Assembly: GCA_003427395.1 (NCBI GenBank) | Contig: BFEA01000009.1 | Coordinates: 3,777,157-3,803,761 of the forward strand | DNA from: Chara braunii | Taxonomy: Eukaryota; Streptophyta; Charophyceae; Charales; Characeae | DNA: 26,605 bases | Direction: 5' to 3' | Shown here: positions 1 to 10,419 of the stretch, one piece after another | Layout: every line of letters starts with the position of its first letter | Position numbering within the stretch: position 1 is the stretch's first letter | Notes under the pieces: model-generated | Told to the model about the DNA's origin: nothing | Seen by the model: the letters and a program-made list of their open reading frames with translations, nothing else | Database searches by the model: none | Made by a program: the position numbers and the translations under genes

Positions 1-246
1 AAAAAAAAAAAAAAAAAAACATTTTGAGAGAGTCACACACAAAAAAAAGGTTCTTCCGATATTAAACATTCGCACAATTGTGCGGACCACGCAACCGTCC
101 ACACGATGAAAACAAGAAAGGAACTCGTCAACGACAACCATGCCGCCATTCAATCGACCCAGCAACTTCGCGCACGACGACCATGAACACGGGCCACGTC
201 ACAATTCCTCCCGCCTACCGATCGCACCAACCCACATCCTTCCGCT

Positions 247-1513
247 TCACCCTTTCCCCACAATGCCCAAGTCTACTCTACACCGAACGCCGTTCTCATT
301 CACCTCCCACAAAAGGTTCTCATCGAAGTCGATCCCCACGTCGAGGAGGATGTTGTGGAGAGTGCACACGACCACGAATTGATGTGGCAAGGTGTCCAGG
401 TTTGTCTTGTGGGTGCACAGGAACAGATGCCACATGCACTTCAGTCGCCCAAATGCCCTCTCCACACACCCCCGCGCCACCTTCTGTCGCGTGTCGAAGC
501 ACTCCTTGTCAGGATCTTGGTCGATTCCTCCATACGGTTGCACGATCCATGGACAGGCGATTGGATAACCGTTGTCGCCTAGCAGGTAACCTCGCGTGAC
601 AACACCGTGTGGGAGATTCTCCAGAGGTGCGTCGAACAGCTCGCCAGCTTCTGCACGCCTCCACAGCTGGGAATTGTGCAGGACACGGACGTCGTGCACA
701 CTTCCCGGGTATCCGACGTGGACGTCGAGGATCCGCATATCCAAATCCACCACCATCTGCGCCTGCACGGAAAACTTTCGTTTGCGGTCATAGTAGTTCT
801 CCGAAGGTGCGCCGACGGGCTTGTCAATGTACATGTGTGTATAGTCGATTGCGCCGAAGCAGTTCGGGAAACCCTTGTCACAGAAAGCGCACAGAATTTG
901 CGCACGTCTACGGCCCACTAGCCACTTTATCGTGTCGGGGTACGCCTGCAGCAGCGTCGAAGTGACGTCGCGGACGGCCTGCAGTCCAGTTGCCCTGCCG
1001 ATGCTGAAGGCTGACGTGCCGCTCTCGTACGTCTCTCCTGACATCCACCTGTACAACGCGAAAGCGATCACCTGCTCCACTGGCAATGGCATCCTGTAGT
1101 GCGTGACCTTCTTCTCCACGTACGAGGCGCACACGACTACGATCTGCCTGAACATGGCCATCGACATGCGCAACTTTTGGTGGTAGTACTCGTCCGTCGC
1201 ATCATCACACAGGCGAAAGGTCCTCCCATGTTCCGCCATTCCGTCGTCTAATCCACCAACGAGGGGTCTGCCGCGGGAAAACGCCAGACGACAGCGCGAC
1301 ACACAACTGAACGACTGCCTCACACGTGGCCACGCAATCCGGCGCTTCGGCAATGCTCTGCAACCACGCTCTTCTTTTACGGAGCTGCGTTAGCATGTCG
1401 TGTGAGGACGACGACATGCCGCTCATCGTATTGACGACGACGGCAGTCACCGCCATCGCCATCGCGTCGATCTCTTCTTCACGTAGACCTTGCCCGCAGC
1501 CGCGAACGTCCAT
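247..1513 (-). pseudogene. PIF/Harbinger-type DDE transposase (DDE_Tnp_4 family), one frameshift
   Basis: Transposase that would cut and paste a PIF/Harbinger DNA transposon. The main open frame (1353 down to 247) shows the family motifs: GAIDYTHMYID (D170 of that ORF), GYPGSVHDVRVL (D221), LLGDNGYP (D260) and RGCVERAFGRLK (E299). The usual Ser/Thr after the first GAID is a Tyr. The first in-frame ATG is at 1511-1513, in a different frame. That upstream frame (about 100 codons, ending WWIRRRNGGTWEDL) runs directly into the DDE frame (RLCDDATDEYYH) if one base near 1217-1221 is ignored, so a single-nucleotide insertion breaks the gene; a sequencing error is possible. The start is therefore 1513, not the 1353 of the long ORF. 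No partner Myb-like ORF is visible. A 10.2-kb retrotransposon sits about 230 bp upstream of the ATG and probably split the parent element. Confidence is high for the family and moderate for the joined N-terminus. Confidence 0.88.
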
Positions 1514-1744
1514 CTCTGAGAATCGTTCCGCCTCCACAGTGTGACACATACCACAGCCGCCGAAGACACGCCCGCTGCTCAACCCTCCAGCAGATCCAAA
1601 TCCACACACGCCGGAGCCGAAGAAGCACCCGCCGTTGTACGCTGCCACAGGAGAGGACGTACGCCGGAGCCGAAGACGCGCCCGCTGCTCTACGCTTCCA
1701 TAGGACAGCACGCACGGCGGAGGTGAAGACGCGCCTTGCAGAGA

Positions 1745-2060
1745 TGTGGCGGACCCACCAGGTGTGGTGCTCCGCTAGGGATAATGATGGAGATGGAGGA
1801 TGAGGGAGGAGCGAGACAGCACAGCGTCGCTCCCATGCAAGACTCCAGCGCACATACTCCAAAACTGTGCGAGTATAGAATGATCTCGAAAACAGACAAC
1901 GGCTGGGGTATACCCCAGCGGACTGACGGGACTGGACTGGACTGGCTGGTACTGACAGAGGTACCGGCCTGGACTGGACTGGACTGCCCCCGAATAGAAC
2001 ACAGGCCTGTGAGAACAGGCCAAGGGGATGGTCTCACAGGCCAACCAGAGGTCCGCTACA
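1745..2060 (-). repeat. 3' LTR of retrotransposon 1
   Basis: 316 bp, starting TGTAGCGGACC and ending GGGTCCGCCACA in element orientation (TG...CA). It matches the 5' LTR at 11627-11942 over its full length without gaps, with about 25 differences counted by eye, roughly 19 of them transitions. It contains a 16-bp perfect palindrome, CTGGGGTATACCCCAG, at 1903-1918, and tandem GGACT-type units near 1931-1984. Confidence 0.93.
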
Positions 2061-3165
2061 CGATCCTCGACTTGTGATGGATCGCCTGGATGCAAACACG
2101 CTTCCGCCAAGAAGTGGAACTCTACCAAAGAAAAAGAAAACCTGAGTAGTCTAGGATGTGGAGCAATCTCCATGCTGAGTCCATGCGATCCAACCTAGGA
2201 TATAAAATGTCACAAAACAACAATGTCACAGCTAACAGCCTAAGTAAAAGCAGAAACAACTACCTAGCATACATGTCCTAGGAAAGCAGAAAGTAATGAC
2301 AATTAGATCCTAGAATGTTGGAGGCACTAGCCTCAGTCTGGAAACAACTGATTAGTGAATAAGTCGTAAGAACAGCAAAAGCAGAACAACTAAATCCTAG
2401 AAATGTCAGAGGCAGTAGCCTCAGTCTGGGAGCAACAAGCAACAACAAGTCAACCATATGTCACAGGAGAAGTGTGTCGGAAACCAAAGGGTGGGGTGGT
2501 TTCTGAGGGTGGCGAATGCAGCCCAGGGGTCGAAAACTCCTAAGGGCATCCACACATAGATAACAGGGAGACACATGTCATCACGCTCAATGAGGGTAGG
2601 GAACTGGGAGCGAACAGAACCAATGACCCTAATAGATAGACCATCAGGGCGGGTAAAGCTCGACTAAGGGGTGACCGCTATGGAGGGTCGACCATGCAAG
2701 GGAACAAGGGAGCTTGGTATACTGGGCGCACCTAGATGAAGCATGCGGGGCTGCCTAACTAGGGCGTGAGGGCCGGCAGAGGGTAGAAAGGTGATGGGTA
2801 AGGGAATCATGCAAATGACTCCTAAAGTGAGGGAAGTCGGAGCTAGATCCGTAAGGTGGGAAGCCAGGGCAACGCTACGGTCCCAATATCTATGCGTATA
2901 CCAAGGGAGAGCCCAACTCATAGGAACCCAGCTAAAGGGAGACCATCATGCGACACAACCAGGGTACTGTGTAGGGTAAAGTGGTAAGAGGGTGATGACG
3001 TCTAAAGTAGGCAGACCTGATCATGACGAAGTCCATGAAGCTGCCGATGACGTCCACGATGAGAAGTCCGGAATGTCGTCGAGGAAGAGCCGCAACGTCG
3101 ACGAGCTGAAGTAGCAAAACTGGAGTGGATGGAGTACTGAGAAGTCAAGGACGTGGGAAGATAAG
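2061..3165 (-). other. 3' non-coding region of retrotransposon 1
   Basis: About 1.1 kb between the end of pol and the 3' LTR with no supported reading frame on either strand. It contains two diverged direct copies of a ~50-bp unit (2299-2350 and 2386-2435) sharing AGCCTCAGTCTGG; each holds the small inverted repeat GAGGC-AGTAGCCTC or GAGGC-ACTAGCCTC. I recognise no further function. Confidence 0.6.
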
Positions 3166-4098
3166 TCAGAACCAATCGTCGTATCGAACAGGACGACGAC
3201 GAGTGCGCTGTGGACGCTCAGAAGCATCTGACTGTTGCTGAAGGTCTGCCTCAGATGGAGCAGGCTCGACTTCAGCGGTCTCCTCATCCGGGGGAGAAGC
3301 AGGAGGGTCAGTGGGCTGAGGAGCAGTGAACCCAGCACGACGAGCACGGTCATAGGCACGCACCAATATGCGAGCATGCTGCAAGTGCTCGAGGGGCTCC
3401 CAGGTAGCCTCCTCATCAGGGTAACCCTTCCAACGTACGAGATACTCGACGTGGGGAGGGTTGTCATCGGTGACTCGGCGACCAATGATGTCTGAAACGA
3501 GGAACTCCTCGTGGCCGTCCACCATGATGGGTGGAGGGCGCTCGTATGGTCGTCCAGCGAAACGCTCAGACAGGCTGCGGTAAGGACGCAGTAACGAGAC
3601 GTGGTAGACATCGTGCACACGAGCCTGGCGTAGGTAGTCGGGCAGCTTCACACGAAAGCTGACCAGGCTAGAAGCCGTATCAGAACCGACGGCCTGGAGG
3701 ATGCGGTATGGGCCAAAGAACCGACGCCGAAACTTGCGAAGCGTGTCCGGTTCGAGCTGTAAGTGGCAGGCGTCGATAAACACATCATCACTGACTTTGA
3801 ATGGATGATCCATCTTCGATCGGTTCGCACGTGCTGCCATGTGAGTCTGGGAAGCGACTATGTGCTCATGTGCGGTCTTCATGATCGACGTCATGTGTGC
3901 AGCCCAATCATCTAGCGCGGGACAACTCGTGTCGGGGTGCATCTGTGACGGTCGAAGGAAGTCCGCGGAAACACGAGGGTGATACCCGAGGTCGCAATAG
4001 TATGGTGACATCCCCGTGGCTGGCGAGACAGCGTGGTTGTAGGCTATCTCCGCGTGGGCAAGATGGAGATCTCACTGCTGGTCGTCACGAACAATCTT
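3166..4098 (-). pseudogene. Retrotransposon 1 pol: integrase C-terminus and chromodomain
   Basis: C-terminal part of the polyprotein, open from a TGA at 4072-4074 to the natural stop at 3166. Numbering from the ATG at 4011, residues 1-20 are the end of the integrase core region. The GPY/F module reads RRRFFGPYRILQAVG (about 95-110), followed by VHDVYHVSLLRPY. A chromodomain spans residues 168-224 (nt about 3339-3510), with EFLVSDIIGRR, VEYLVRWKGY and TWEPLEHL supplying the aromatic cage residues. In chromoviruses this domain binds methylated histone tails and directs integration to heterochromatin. The tail is Pro/Glu-rich and ends in a basic RRRPVRYDDWF. The frame continues from the integrase core upstream, interrupted only by TGA codons at 4099-4101 and 4072-4074, best explained as CGA-to-TGA and TGG-to-TGA changes. 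Confidence 0.92.
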
Positions 4099-4512
4099 TC
4101 AGAGGATGTTTCCGAGAGTCATATTCGTGATCTCAGTCTGACCATCAGTCTGAGGCTGGTAAGACGAGGAGAAATGGAGCTGAGTGCCGTACACCTCGTG
4201 GAGCCGTCGCCTGAATCGGCTGGTAAAGCGTGGGTCACGGTCATATATGATGCTCAGAGGTAACTCGTGGTCATGCACGACTCGGTCAAACACGATGTCG
4301 ACGACCTCACGTGTACTGATGGCATAGCGGCACAGAACAAAGCGTGCACACTTCGTGAAGCGGTCGACGGCGACCAGGATAGCATCATGACCGCGGGGGG
4401 TCGGAGGACGAAGAGGACCGATAAAGTTCATCGATATGGACTACCAACGACCCTCAGGGATAGGAAGAGGCTGGAGCAAACCATAAGGAAGGTGGTTCAC
4501 ACTGTTCACCTT
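4099..4512 (-). pseudogene. Retrotransposon 1 pol: integrase catalytic core (dead)
   Basis: DDE integrase core, same frame as its neighbours. The family pattern W-x-SMDF appears here as a TAG at 4441-4443 followed by SISMNFIGPL. The first catalytic Asp is thus replaced by Asn (codon 4426-4428), and the residue after the conserved Trp has become a stop. The second Asp (YDRDPRFTSRF) and the Glu (DGQTEITN) are present with exactly 35 residues between them, the classical D-x35-E spacing. HDAILVAVDRFTK is also typical. A further TAG at 4513-4515 separates it from the zinc-binding domain upstream. Both TAGs fit CAG-to-TAG transitions. The enzyme would insert cDNA into host DNA, but this copy lacks a catalytic Asp. 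Confidence 0.92.
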
Positions 4513-5559
4513 CTAACAAATGAAACACTCTACGACGTAGTCCTTCACAAAGTGCTTGCGCTTCGGCCAGACGTATAGGCGGCTCACACAAGCCAACGTC
4601 TTGTGGAAGCCCATATGACCGGCGGGTGCCTGGTCATGGAACTCTGCTACTGCTCGGACACGTAGCTGTCCAGTGGAGGGAACGCAAATACGGGGCTCTC
4701 TGGTGCCCTGTGAACCGTGCCAGTACGCAAGACCGTTGTCCCCGAAAGAGTAGTTCGGGACGGTCTTGCCACTCTGAAGGGTCGCGTGGATGTCTCGATA
4801 GTCGGGGCAGTGGCAGTACTGAGTGCGAAACTCGTCGATCACCGAGTGGTGGACGGTGGTGACTGAGATGGAAGAGAGTTGGATCTGGTCCTGATCGTGG
4901 TCAGGGCGCCGGGATAAGGCATCTGCGACCCGATTAGTCTCACCCTTGATGTGCTCAGTGGTGAAACTAAACTCGGATAGGTCGCCCCACCAGCGGGCCT
5001 GTCGAGGAGTGAGCTTCGGTTTTGTCAGAAAAGCCTGGACAACAGAGTTGTTCGTGCGCACCGTGAATGGTGCCCCGTGCAGGTAGTGACGCCAATGCCG
5101 AGCGGCATAAACTACTGCGAGAACCTCACGTTCATCAGCGGTGTAGTTTATCTCGGCGGGCAGGAGCTGACGGGAGTAGAAGGCTATCGGACAATCACCT
5201 GAGCGAGACTCCACAGTGCCGTCCTCGGTGATGGTAGGAGAATAGTCAATAGAAGGCTCGTCAGTAGCTGGAGGAGTAGGCGTCAGTCGGGAAGCAGTGG
5301 GCGGGGTAGGTGGTCACAAGAGAGGGATACGAGGATGAGAGGAATCAGGGGAGGAAGGGAAGATCTGAGAAAGCACTGCTCCTACAGCAAAGTCTGACGC
5401 ATCGGTGGTAAGGATAAAAGAGCGATCAAAATCGGGTAGGTGAAGAACCGGTGCGCATGTCACCGCCTTCTTGAGGGCGCAGAAGGCGTCCTCATGGAGG
5501 GGTGTCCAACCCCAGGGTGGGTGCTTCTGCAGATGGGTGGAGGTAAGGACGTAGGAATA
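4513..5559 (-). pseudogene. Retrotransposon 1 pol: RNase H and integrase zinc-binding domain
   Basis: One frame from 5559 down to 4513, broken by a TGA at 5314-5316. RNase H signatures are FILTTDASDFAVGAVL (first Asp, before the TGA), DEREVLAVVYAARHWRHYL (Glu) and HIKGETNRVADALSRRP (last Asp). The conserved RTD of the family reads RTN (codon 5050-5052), so one catalytic Asp is lost. It is followed by the HHCC zinc-binding domain: H and H in FHDQAPAGHMGFHKTL and the CxxC in VVECFIC, just before the stop at 4513. RNase H removes the RNA strand during reverse transcription. The junction with the RT segment (5559-5567) contains a stop and a net one-base frame change, so pol is not continuous here. 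Confidence 0.9.
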
Positions 5560-5564
5560 CCTAG

Positions 5565-5984
5565 CTAGATGAAATTACTATAGTAGCTGGTAAGGCCTAG
5601 GAAGCTGCGAAGCTGCTTGGCGGATGTAGCGACGGGCCACTCCACGATAGCAGTGATTTTTGCGTCGTCCATGTGGAGACCCTGGTCAGACACGTATTGT
5701 CTTAAGAAATCCACTTTGTGCTGGGCAAAGCGGCACTTGCTCAGCTTGGCGTAGAAGCCATGTCTGCGCAAGCGGTCAAGGACGTCGCGGAGATGTCTGA
5801 GGTGCTCCTTAAGGGTACGACTGTAAACCAGGATATTGTCGAGGTAGACGAGAACGTACTGCTCCAGGATGTCTCTGAAGATGTCATTCATCGCCCTCTG
5901 GATGGTAGCGGGTGCGTTGGTGAGGCTGAATGGCCTCACAGTGAACTCGTAGTGGCCGAAGCGCTATCGGAACGCTGTCTTCGG
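5565..5984 (-). pseudogene. Retrotransposon 1 pol: reverse transcriptase, C-terminal half (active site lost)
   Basis: The second half of RT, in the same frame as the PR-RT segment but separated from it by TAG codons at 5985-5987 and 5964-5966. Visible motifs are FGHYEFTV, PFSLTNAPATIQRAMNDIF, VYLDNILVYSRTLKEHLRHL and KQLRSFLGLTSYYSNFI. The catalytic YxDD box reads YLDN: the second Asp is Asn (AAT at 5835-5837), a G-to-A transition that should abolish polymerase activity. The frame closes at a TAG (5565-5567), and the next domain continues in another frame from 5559. Confidence 0.93.
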
Positions 5985-7586
5985 CTAGTCAGCTGCAGCG
6001 ACGCGGATCTGATGGTAACCGCTACGAAGATCAATCTTCGTAAAGAAGCAGTTGTCTGCTAGGCGGCCGAACAACTCGTCGAAATGGGGCATGGGGTAGC
6101 TGTTCTTAACCGTATAGCGGTTGAGGCCGCGATAATCGATGCAGAGACGAAGAGTTCCATTCGCTTTGCGAGCAAAGAGGACGGGTGCACCCCACGGGGA
6201 GTTGTTGGGCTTAATAAAACCCAGTCCCAGGAGCTCCTCAAGCTGACGCTTGAGTTCAGTGGCCTCGGGGATCGAGAGTCTGTAGGGTGCCTGGTGGTGA
6301 ACTCGATAGTCAGGCACAAGCTGGATGGAGTGCTCGACATCGTGCATCGGTGGGATGCCGGCGTACAAGAACGGCGATGGGAAAACCTCGTGGTACTCTC
6401 GGATGAGGTCACGAACGGCGGGCTCCAGGTCAGCCGTATAACGTGCGAGCTCCTCAGCGTCAACGTCAGCGCGCGACAGCGGGGTGGACTCGACGGACGG
6501 CGGAGGGTGGGAAATAGAGATGGGAGTCATGGAGATGGAAGGAGGATCTGGCTCTAGAGGGATGAGCTCGGCGTCGGGACAGGGTGGATCATAGTGTAAG
6601 AGATCCGGCACGACGGTCACGTTCACCATAGAGAAGGTGACGTCGTCCAGTCGAGCGAACTGCCGAGGCGAGGTGACAGTGATAGAAGGAGATGGTGTGG
6701 GCACGGAAGGCTCCGGGGGAGAAGGGTCGGGGCGTGGTGTCGCGGTGGTACCTATGAAAGTTACGCGATACGTCTGTCCACACTTCGTTTTGAGAACGAT
6801 AGTGTTGGTCGTCCAATCGGCCTCGGTGCTGCGGAACCGACGAGACCACGGAGTGCGGAGAATGAAGTCGTACCCCGTCTCCATTACATCAAAATGTGTG
6901 GAGGAGCGGTGGTGACAAGACGCCAAGGGACAATCAGTCGCCTCGAGAGTGAGGAAGAAAGAGAGGTTGGTGACCGTCTGATCAAAGAAGCGCTGGGTCT
7001 TGTCATCCCCGAGGGTAACGGAGATGGGAGTCGCAGACCCTATCGTGGGTAAGCGGGCTTCTTTCACCACACGTGGGTGAATAAAATCACCCTGAGAACC
7101 AGAATCCCACAGCGCTGAGTACACCCTCGTGGAGGTCCCGAGTCGTACTAGAATGATCGGGAGGGTGCGATCAGGGTCAGAGAGGATGGTGCGAAGGCGA
7201 CGAAGTGCAGCGACATGGAGGGTGACTCGCTCCTGACGAGCCTGGAGCATGCTCAAGTCCAGAAGAGAGGACACAATGTCCTCACGAGTACCGAGATGCT
7301 CGCTGCAACGGGCTGAGCGAATGGCTCGACGCGTCAGTAGTCGCGGCGGGGTAGGAGGGGAGACGGTGGTCTGCCAAGCCGCAGATTGTACAGCGACAGA
7401 GGGCTGAGTACACTCTGTCGGGTCCTGCGAGACCTCAAGTCCAGTAGCGAGAGGGGCAAACCGCGACGGGGATATCGGGAAGCCGGCTACTAAGGAGGGC
7501 GCAGGTGTACACTGCACCGTGGCAAGGAGGCACCGCAGGGATGTGAGGCGCCGGGGGGGGACGGAGCACGCCGCTGGTGGGAGAGG
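5985..7586 (-). pseudogene. Retrotransposon 1 pol: aspartic protease and N-terminal reverse transcriptase
   Basis: The pol frame is open from 7586 to a TAG at 5985. Its first ~33 codons overlap the end of gag in the -1 frame, as usual for Ty3/gypsy, so pol is probably made as a frameshift fusion rather than from its own start; the GTG at 7517 is not convincing. The aspartic protease shows [12 protein letters not shown] (catalytic DSG, Asp codon 7104-7106) and a flap/C-terminal motif YDFILRTPW, where the usual Gly is Arg. After a Pro/Ser linker comes [61 protein letters not shown] and [16 protein letters not shown], the last carrying the first catalytic Asp. The protein stops inside RT. Confidence 0.93.
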
Positions 7587-9577
7587 TCAGGGTAGTGGCG
7601 GTCGAGGGCGGCAGTGTAAGGGCACCGCGAGTAGGTATGACCGTCCTTGCGGCATCGCAAACACCCACGCCGGCCCAAAATAGCCGCACGCTCCGCAGCG
7701 GAAAGGACACCGCGAGGAGGGACAAAGCTCTGAGGGAGGTCCTCCTGAGGGACCTCGGGGGGCGACGCGCTTGCGTGACCGGGGTGGCTGCGTGCCCGGG
7801 AAAGGGCGGAGAGGATGAGCTGGAGGCGCTCGAGCATAGGGAAAGTAGAGTCCTCTAGGTGGTAGTGGACGGCCTCGCCGAGGTCGAGGTCGGCGCAATG
7901 GTCACCCTCTGGTTATAGCGGGGCACCAACGTCCAGCTCACCATACTCGACTGCGCTGAAGCGGCGCGAGAAGTGGCGGCCTTGCTGCGCGAAACGGCGG
8001 GGGCGACAGCGGAAAGGGGAACGGCGCTGGGAAGTGTCGTGTGAGGAGGAGGAGGCGTAGCCCGTGCGCTGAGGCTGGGAGGAGGAGGCGGGCTGAAGAC
8101 GGGCCCGCATCCGCTGATGATCCCTTGCGGCCTCGTAAGCCTGCGGGGCCGATTTGAACTCGTACCGCCAGAGCTCGGAGCGGTACTCGAGCGGAAGGCT
8201 GGCCCAGAAATGATCGATAAGGGCAGCCTCGGGGAGGAACGCCACATCACAAATGAGGCGGGCGTCCTGAAAGACCTGGATGTGGCGATCCAGGCCGGCA
8301 GCGCCACCAGAGACGGACCAGCGTGTAGTGACGACACTCTCGAAGGCGTCAGTCACATCATATCGGGCTCCAAAGCGATCCTCGAGGAACGCCTGGAAAT
8401 CCATGAAGGTCCGAGTCCGACCCTCATGAAGGGAGTAAGAGCAGAAATCCTCCCAGGCATCGAAAGGACCGCCACGCAGGCGCGTGGAGAGGTGAGCCAC
8501 CCACGTGTCGGGTGGGGCGTCCATGAGCTGGAGCGTGCGGGTGGCAGACTGGAGCCACCGAGACACACGTATGCCTGTACCGTCATACAAGGCAATGTCC
8601 GTCAAGCGGACGAGTGGTGCGCCACCGTTTTGGCGGCGAGGAGAACGGGGAGCAGAGGCCTGCGATACGACTGAATAAGTCGGCGCAGGTCCTGGAGGAG
8701 GGGGCGCAGCTGACTGTACGCTCGGGCCGCTTGGTGGAGCGGCGGGGGGAACAGCGGCAGGCTGCACGGGAGCTGCGGTAGAAGAGGTCGCAGCAACCGA
8801 GGGGATAGGGAGGAGGTAGGATGGGGATGGGTAGGGTGCAGGGCGAGGGAAGCGAGCCTGCATGGAAGGAAGAGTAGAGGAAGAAGGGGGTGCACCGGAA
8901 GGCGCGGCCACCTGTGAGGGTGGGGGTGGCTGAAGGCGTTAGAGGGCGAGGTCGGCCCGGAGCTGGGCAATCTCGTCCTCGAGACCTCGAACGTAGGTCG
9001 AGCGAGGTGTGGCAGGAGGAGACGCACGAGCGGCGCGAGGCATCCCACAAGGGGGAGAGCCAGATGGCGCTGCGGTCGTGCGAAGGGGAGGGAAGAGCGG
9101 GGCACCCTGAAAAGCTGAGACCGCGGCAGGAGGTTGTGGTCCCGTGGCCGTAGTGACCGAAATCTGGGCGGGTGCGACCGCAGAGTGAGGAGAGGCCTGG
9201 CCAGTGGCGGCCATCGCGCTAGGAGTGTGGTCGGTCACTAGGATGGTCAGGTCGGGGGAACTGTAGGAGGAAGTTCCACTGTGGCCACCCGGTCGGAGGA
9301 CTGGGGACCCAGACTGGGAGCCAGGAAGAGAGAGAGAGTCAAGAGATGAGGGAGGACGACCAGCGTCCTGGAGTTGCCACATGCCGGAGGCAAGGGTCGC
9401 CACCTGCGCCTGTAAGGGCGCGAGGGTCGCGAGTTGCGCCTGGATGGGCGCAAGGAGGGAGGTGAGGAGGGTGTTCAGATCCCCCTGGGCCTGATGACCC
9501 TGGTCCACCGACACGGGTGTGGAGCCCGGTGCCGTGGTCGTCGCCGCGTCGGCGGCATGTGACACACCGTCGGCCAT
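7490..9577 (-). pseudogene. Retrotransposon 1 gag (capsid and nucleocapsid), two in-frame stops
   Basis: Structural protein forming the virus-like particle. One frame runs from the ATG at 9577 to a TAG at 7490-7492, interrupted only by TAA at 8939-8941 and TAA at 7913-7915, each followed at once by coherent sequence in the same frame. The N-terminal ~210 residues are Ala/Pro/Gln-rich with a short helical stretch, YVRGLEDEIAQLRADLAL. A Pro-rich linker follows, then a retrotransposon-gag capsid domain (about 8620 to 8100) with WLQSATRTLQLM, FMDFQAFLEDRFGARYDV and FWASLPLEYRSELWRYEF. The nucleocapsid has one CCHC zinc knuckle, CLRCRKDGHTYSRC (C-x2-C-x4-H-x4-C). The stops could be old C-to-T changes. 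The pol frame overlaps the 3' end in -1. Confidence 0.9.
7553..7560 (-). promoter_or_regulatory. Candidate -1 gag-pol frameshift site (C8 run)
   Basis: In the gag/pol overlap (7490-7586) the minus strand reads TCC CCC CCC GGC in the gag frame. A run of eight C allows both tRNAs to re-pair after a -1 slip, which would move ribosomes into the pol frame before the gag stop at 7490-7492. This is only a candidate: the same run is also where a length error would be expected. Confidence 0.4.
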
Positions 9578-10003
9578 GGGGAGGTGACGGGCCGGACTGG
9601 AGGGGGCCGGAGGAGGTCCGCGTGAGCGGAGGGCGTTGTGGGGGGTCCGCGGTAGAAAGCGACAGATGGCGCTAGCAAGGCTAGTGCGGGCGCCGTCAAA
9701 AGGGGAGGTTCGGGTCCAGGGTTCCCGAAGAGGAACGGGAAGTAAGGGGGGTTTGAAGAACCCTAAACCCTAAAAAAAAAAAAAAAAACAACCCTAAGAA
9801 AACCCTAACCGGAGTTTGAGTGGTTAGGGTAGGGTACCGGTGACCTAATCAAGAAAATAAAATAGCAAGCGTAGGGGGGGAAGGCGAGAGAAAAATAAAT
9901 AAGCAGCGAGATTTTAAGAGAAAAACAAAAGAAAATAAATAATAAAAATAATTAAGGTGAGAAGTAAACAAAATGTGAAAAGAAAGATAATATTTATTTT
10001 TTT

Positions 10004-10341
10004 GAAATTTTCGGCAGCATTTCCCTACCCCCCATGGGGTCAAGAATGTGCCAAGGGGAAAGGAGAGACCAAGATAAGCACACTAGGTTTCAAACTGTCG
10101 CAAATAAAAAATTTCAGAAAATAAATAAAAAATAAAAAATAAATAAATAAATAAGTAAATAAATAAATAAGTAAATAAGTGGATGAGGAGGTGGAAAGAA
10201 ATGTAGTATCTAATTTTTCAAAAATTTTGGCAGCATTTCGTTACCCCCATGGGGTCGAAGTGTGCCGAAAAAGACTAAGTTAGAGAAAACCAGAAAATTT
10301 CGGCAGCACTTCGCTACCCCCACTAGGTCAAAACGTGTGCC
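10004..10341. repeat. Three copies of a ~48-bp GGCAGCATTTCG...CCATGGGG motif
   Basis: Copies at 10004-10052, 10221-10266 and 10292-10341 share AATTTTCGGCAGCATTTCG, then TACCCCCATGGGGTC and GTGTGCC, with small differences; the third has CACTAGG in place of CATGGGG. The first two contain the palindrome CCCCATGGGG. Unequal spacing (about 217 and 71 bp) argues against a simple tandem array. Confidence 0.75.
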
Positions 10342-10419
10342 TGAAGCAAGAAAGACTAACACCTAATCAGATTTAGGGTTGCCATAAAAAAAAATCGAAT
10401 TTTCAGAATAGATAGGACA

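Noticed and set aside
8117-8674. 185-codon plus-strand ORF
   Set aside because: It is antisense to the gag capsid domain, which is strongly supported on the minus strand.
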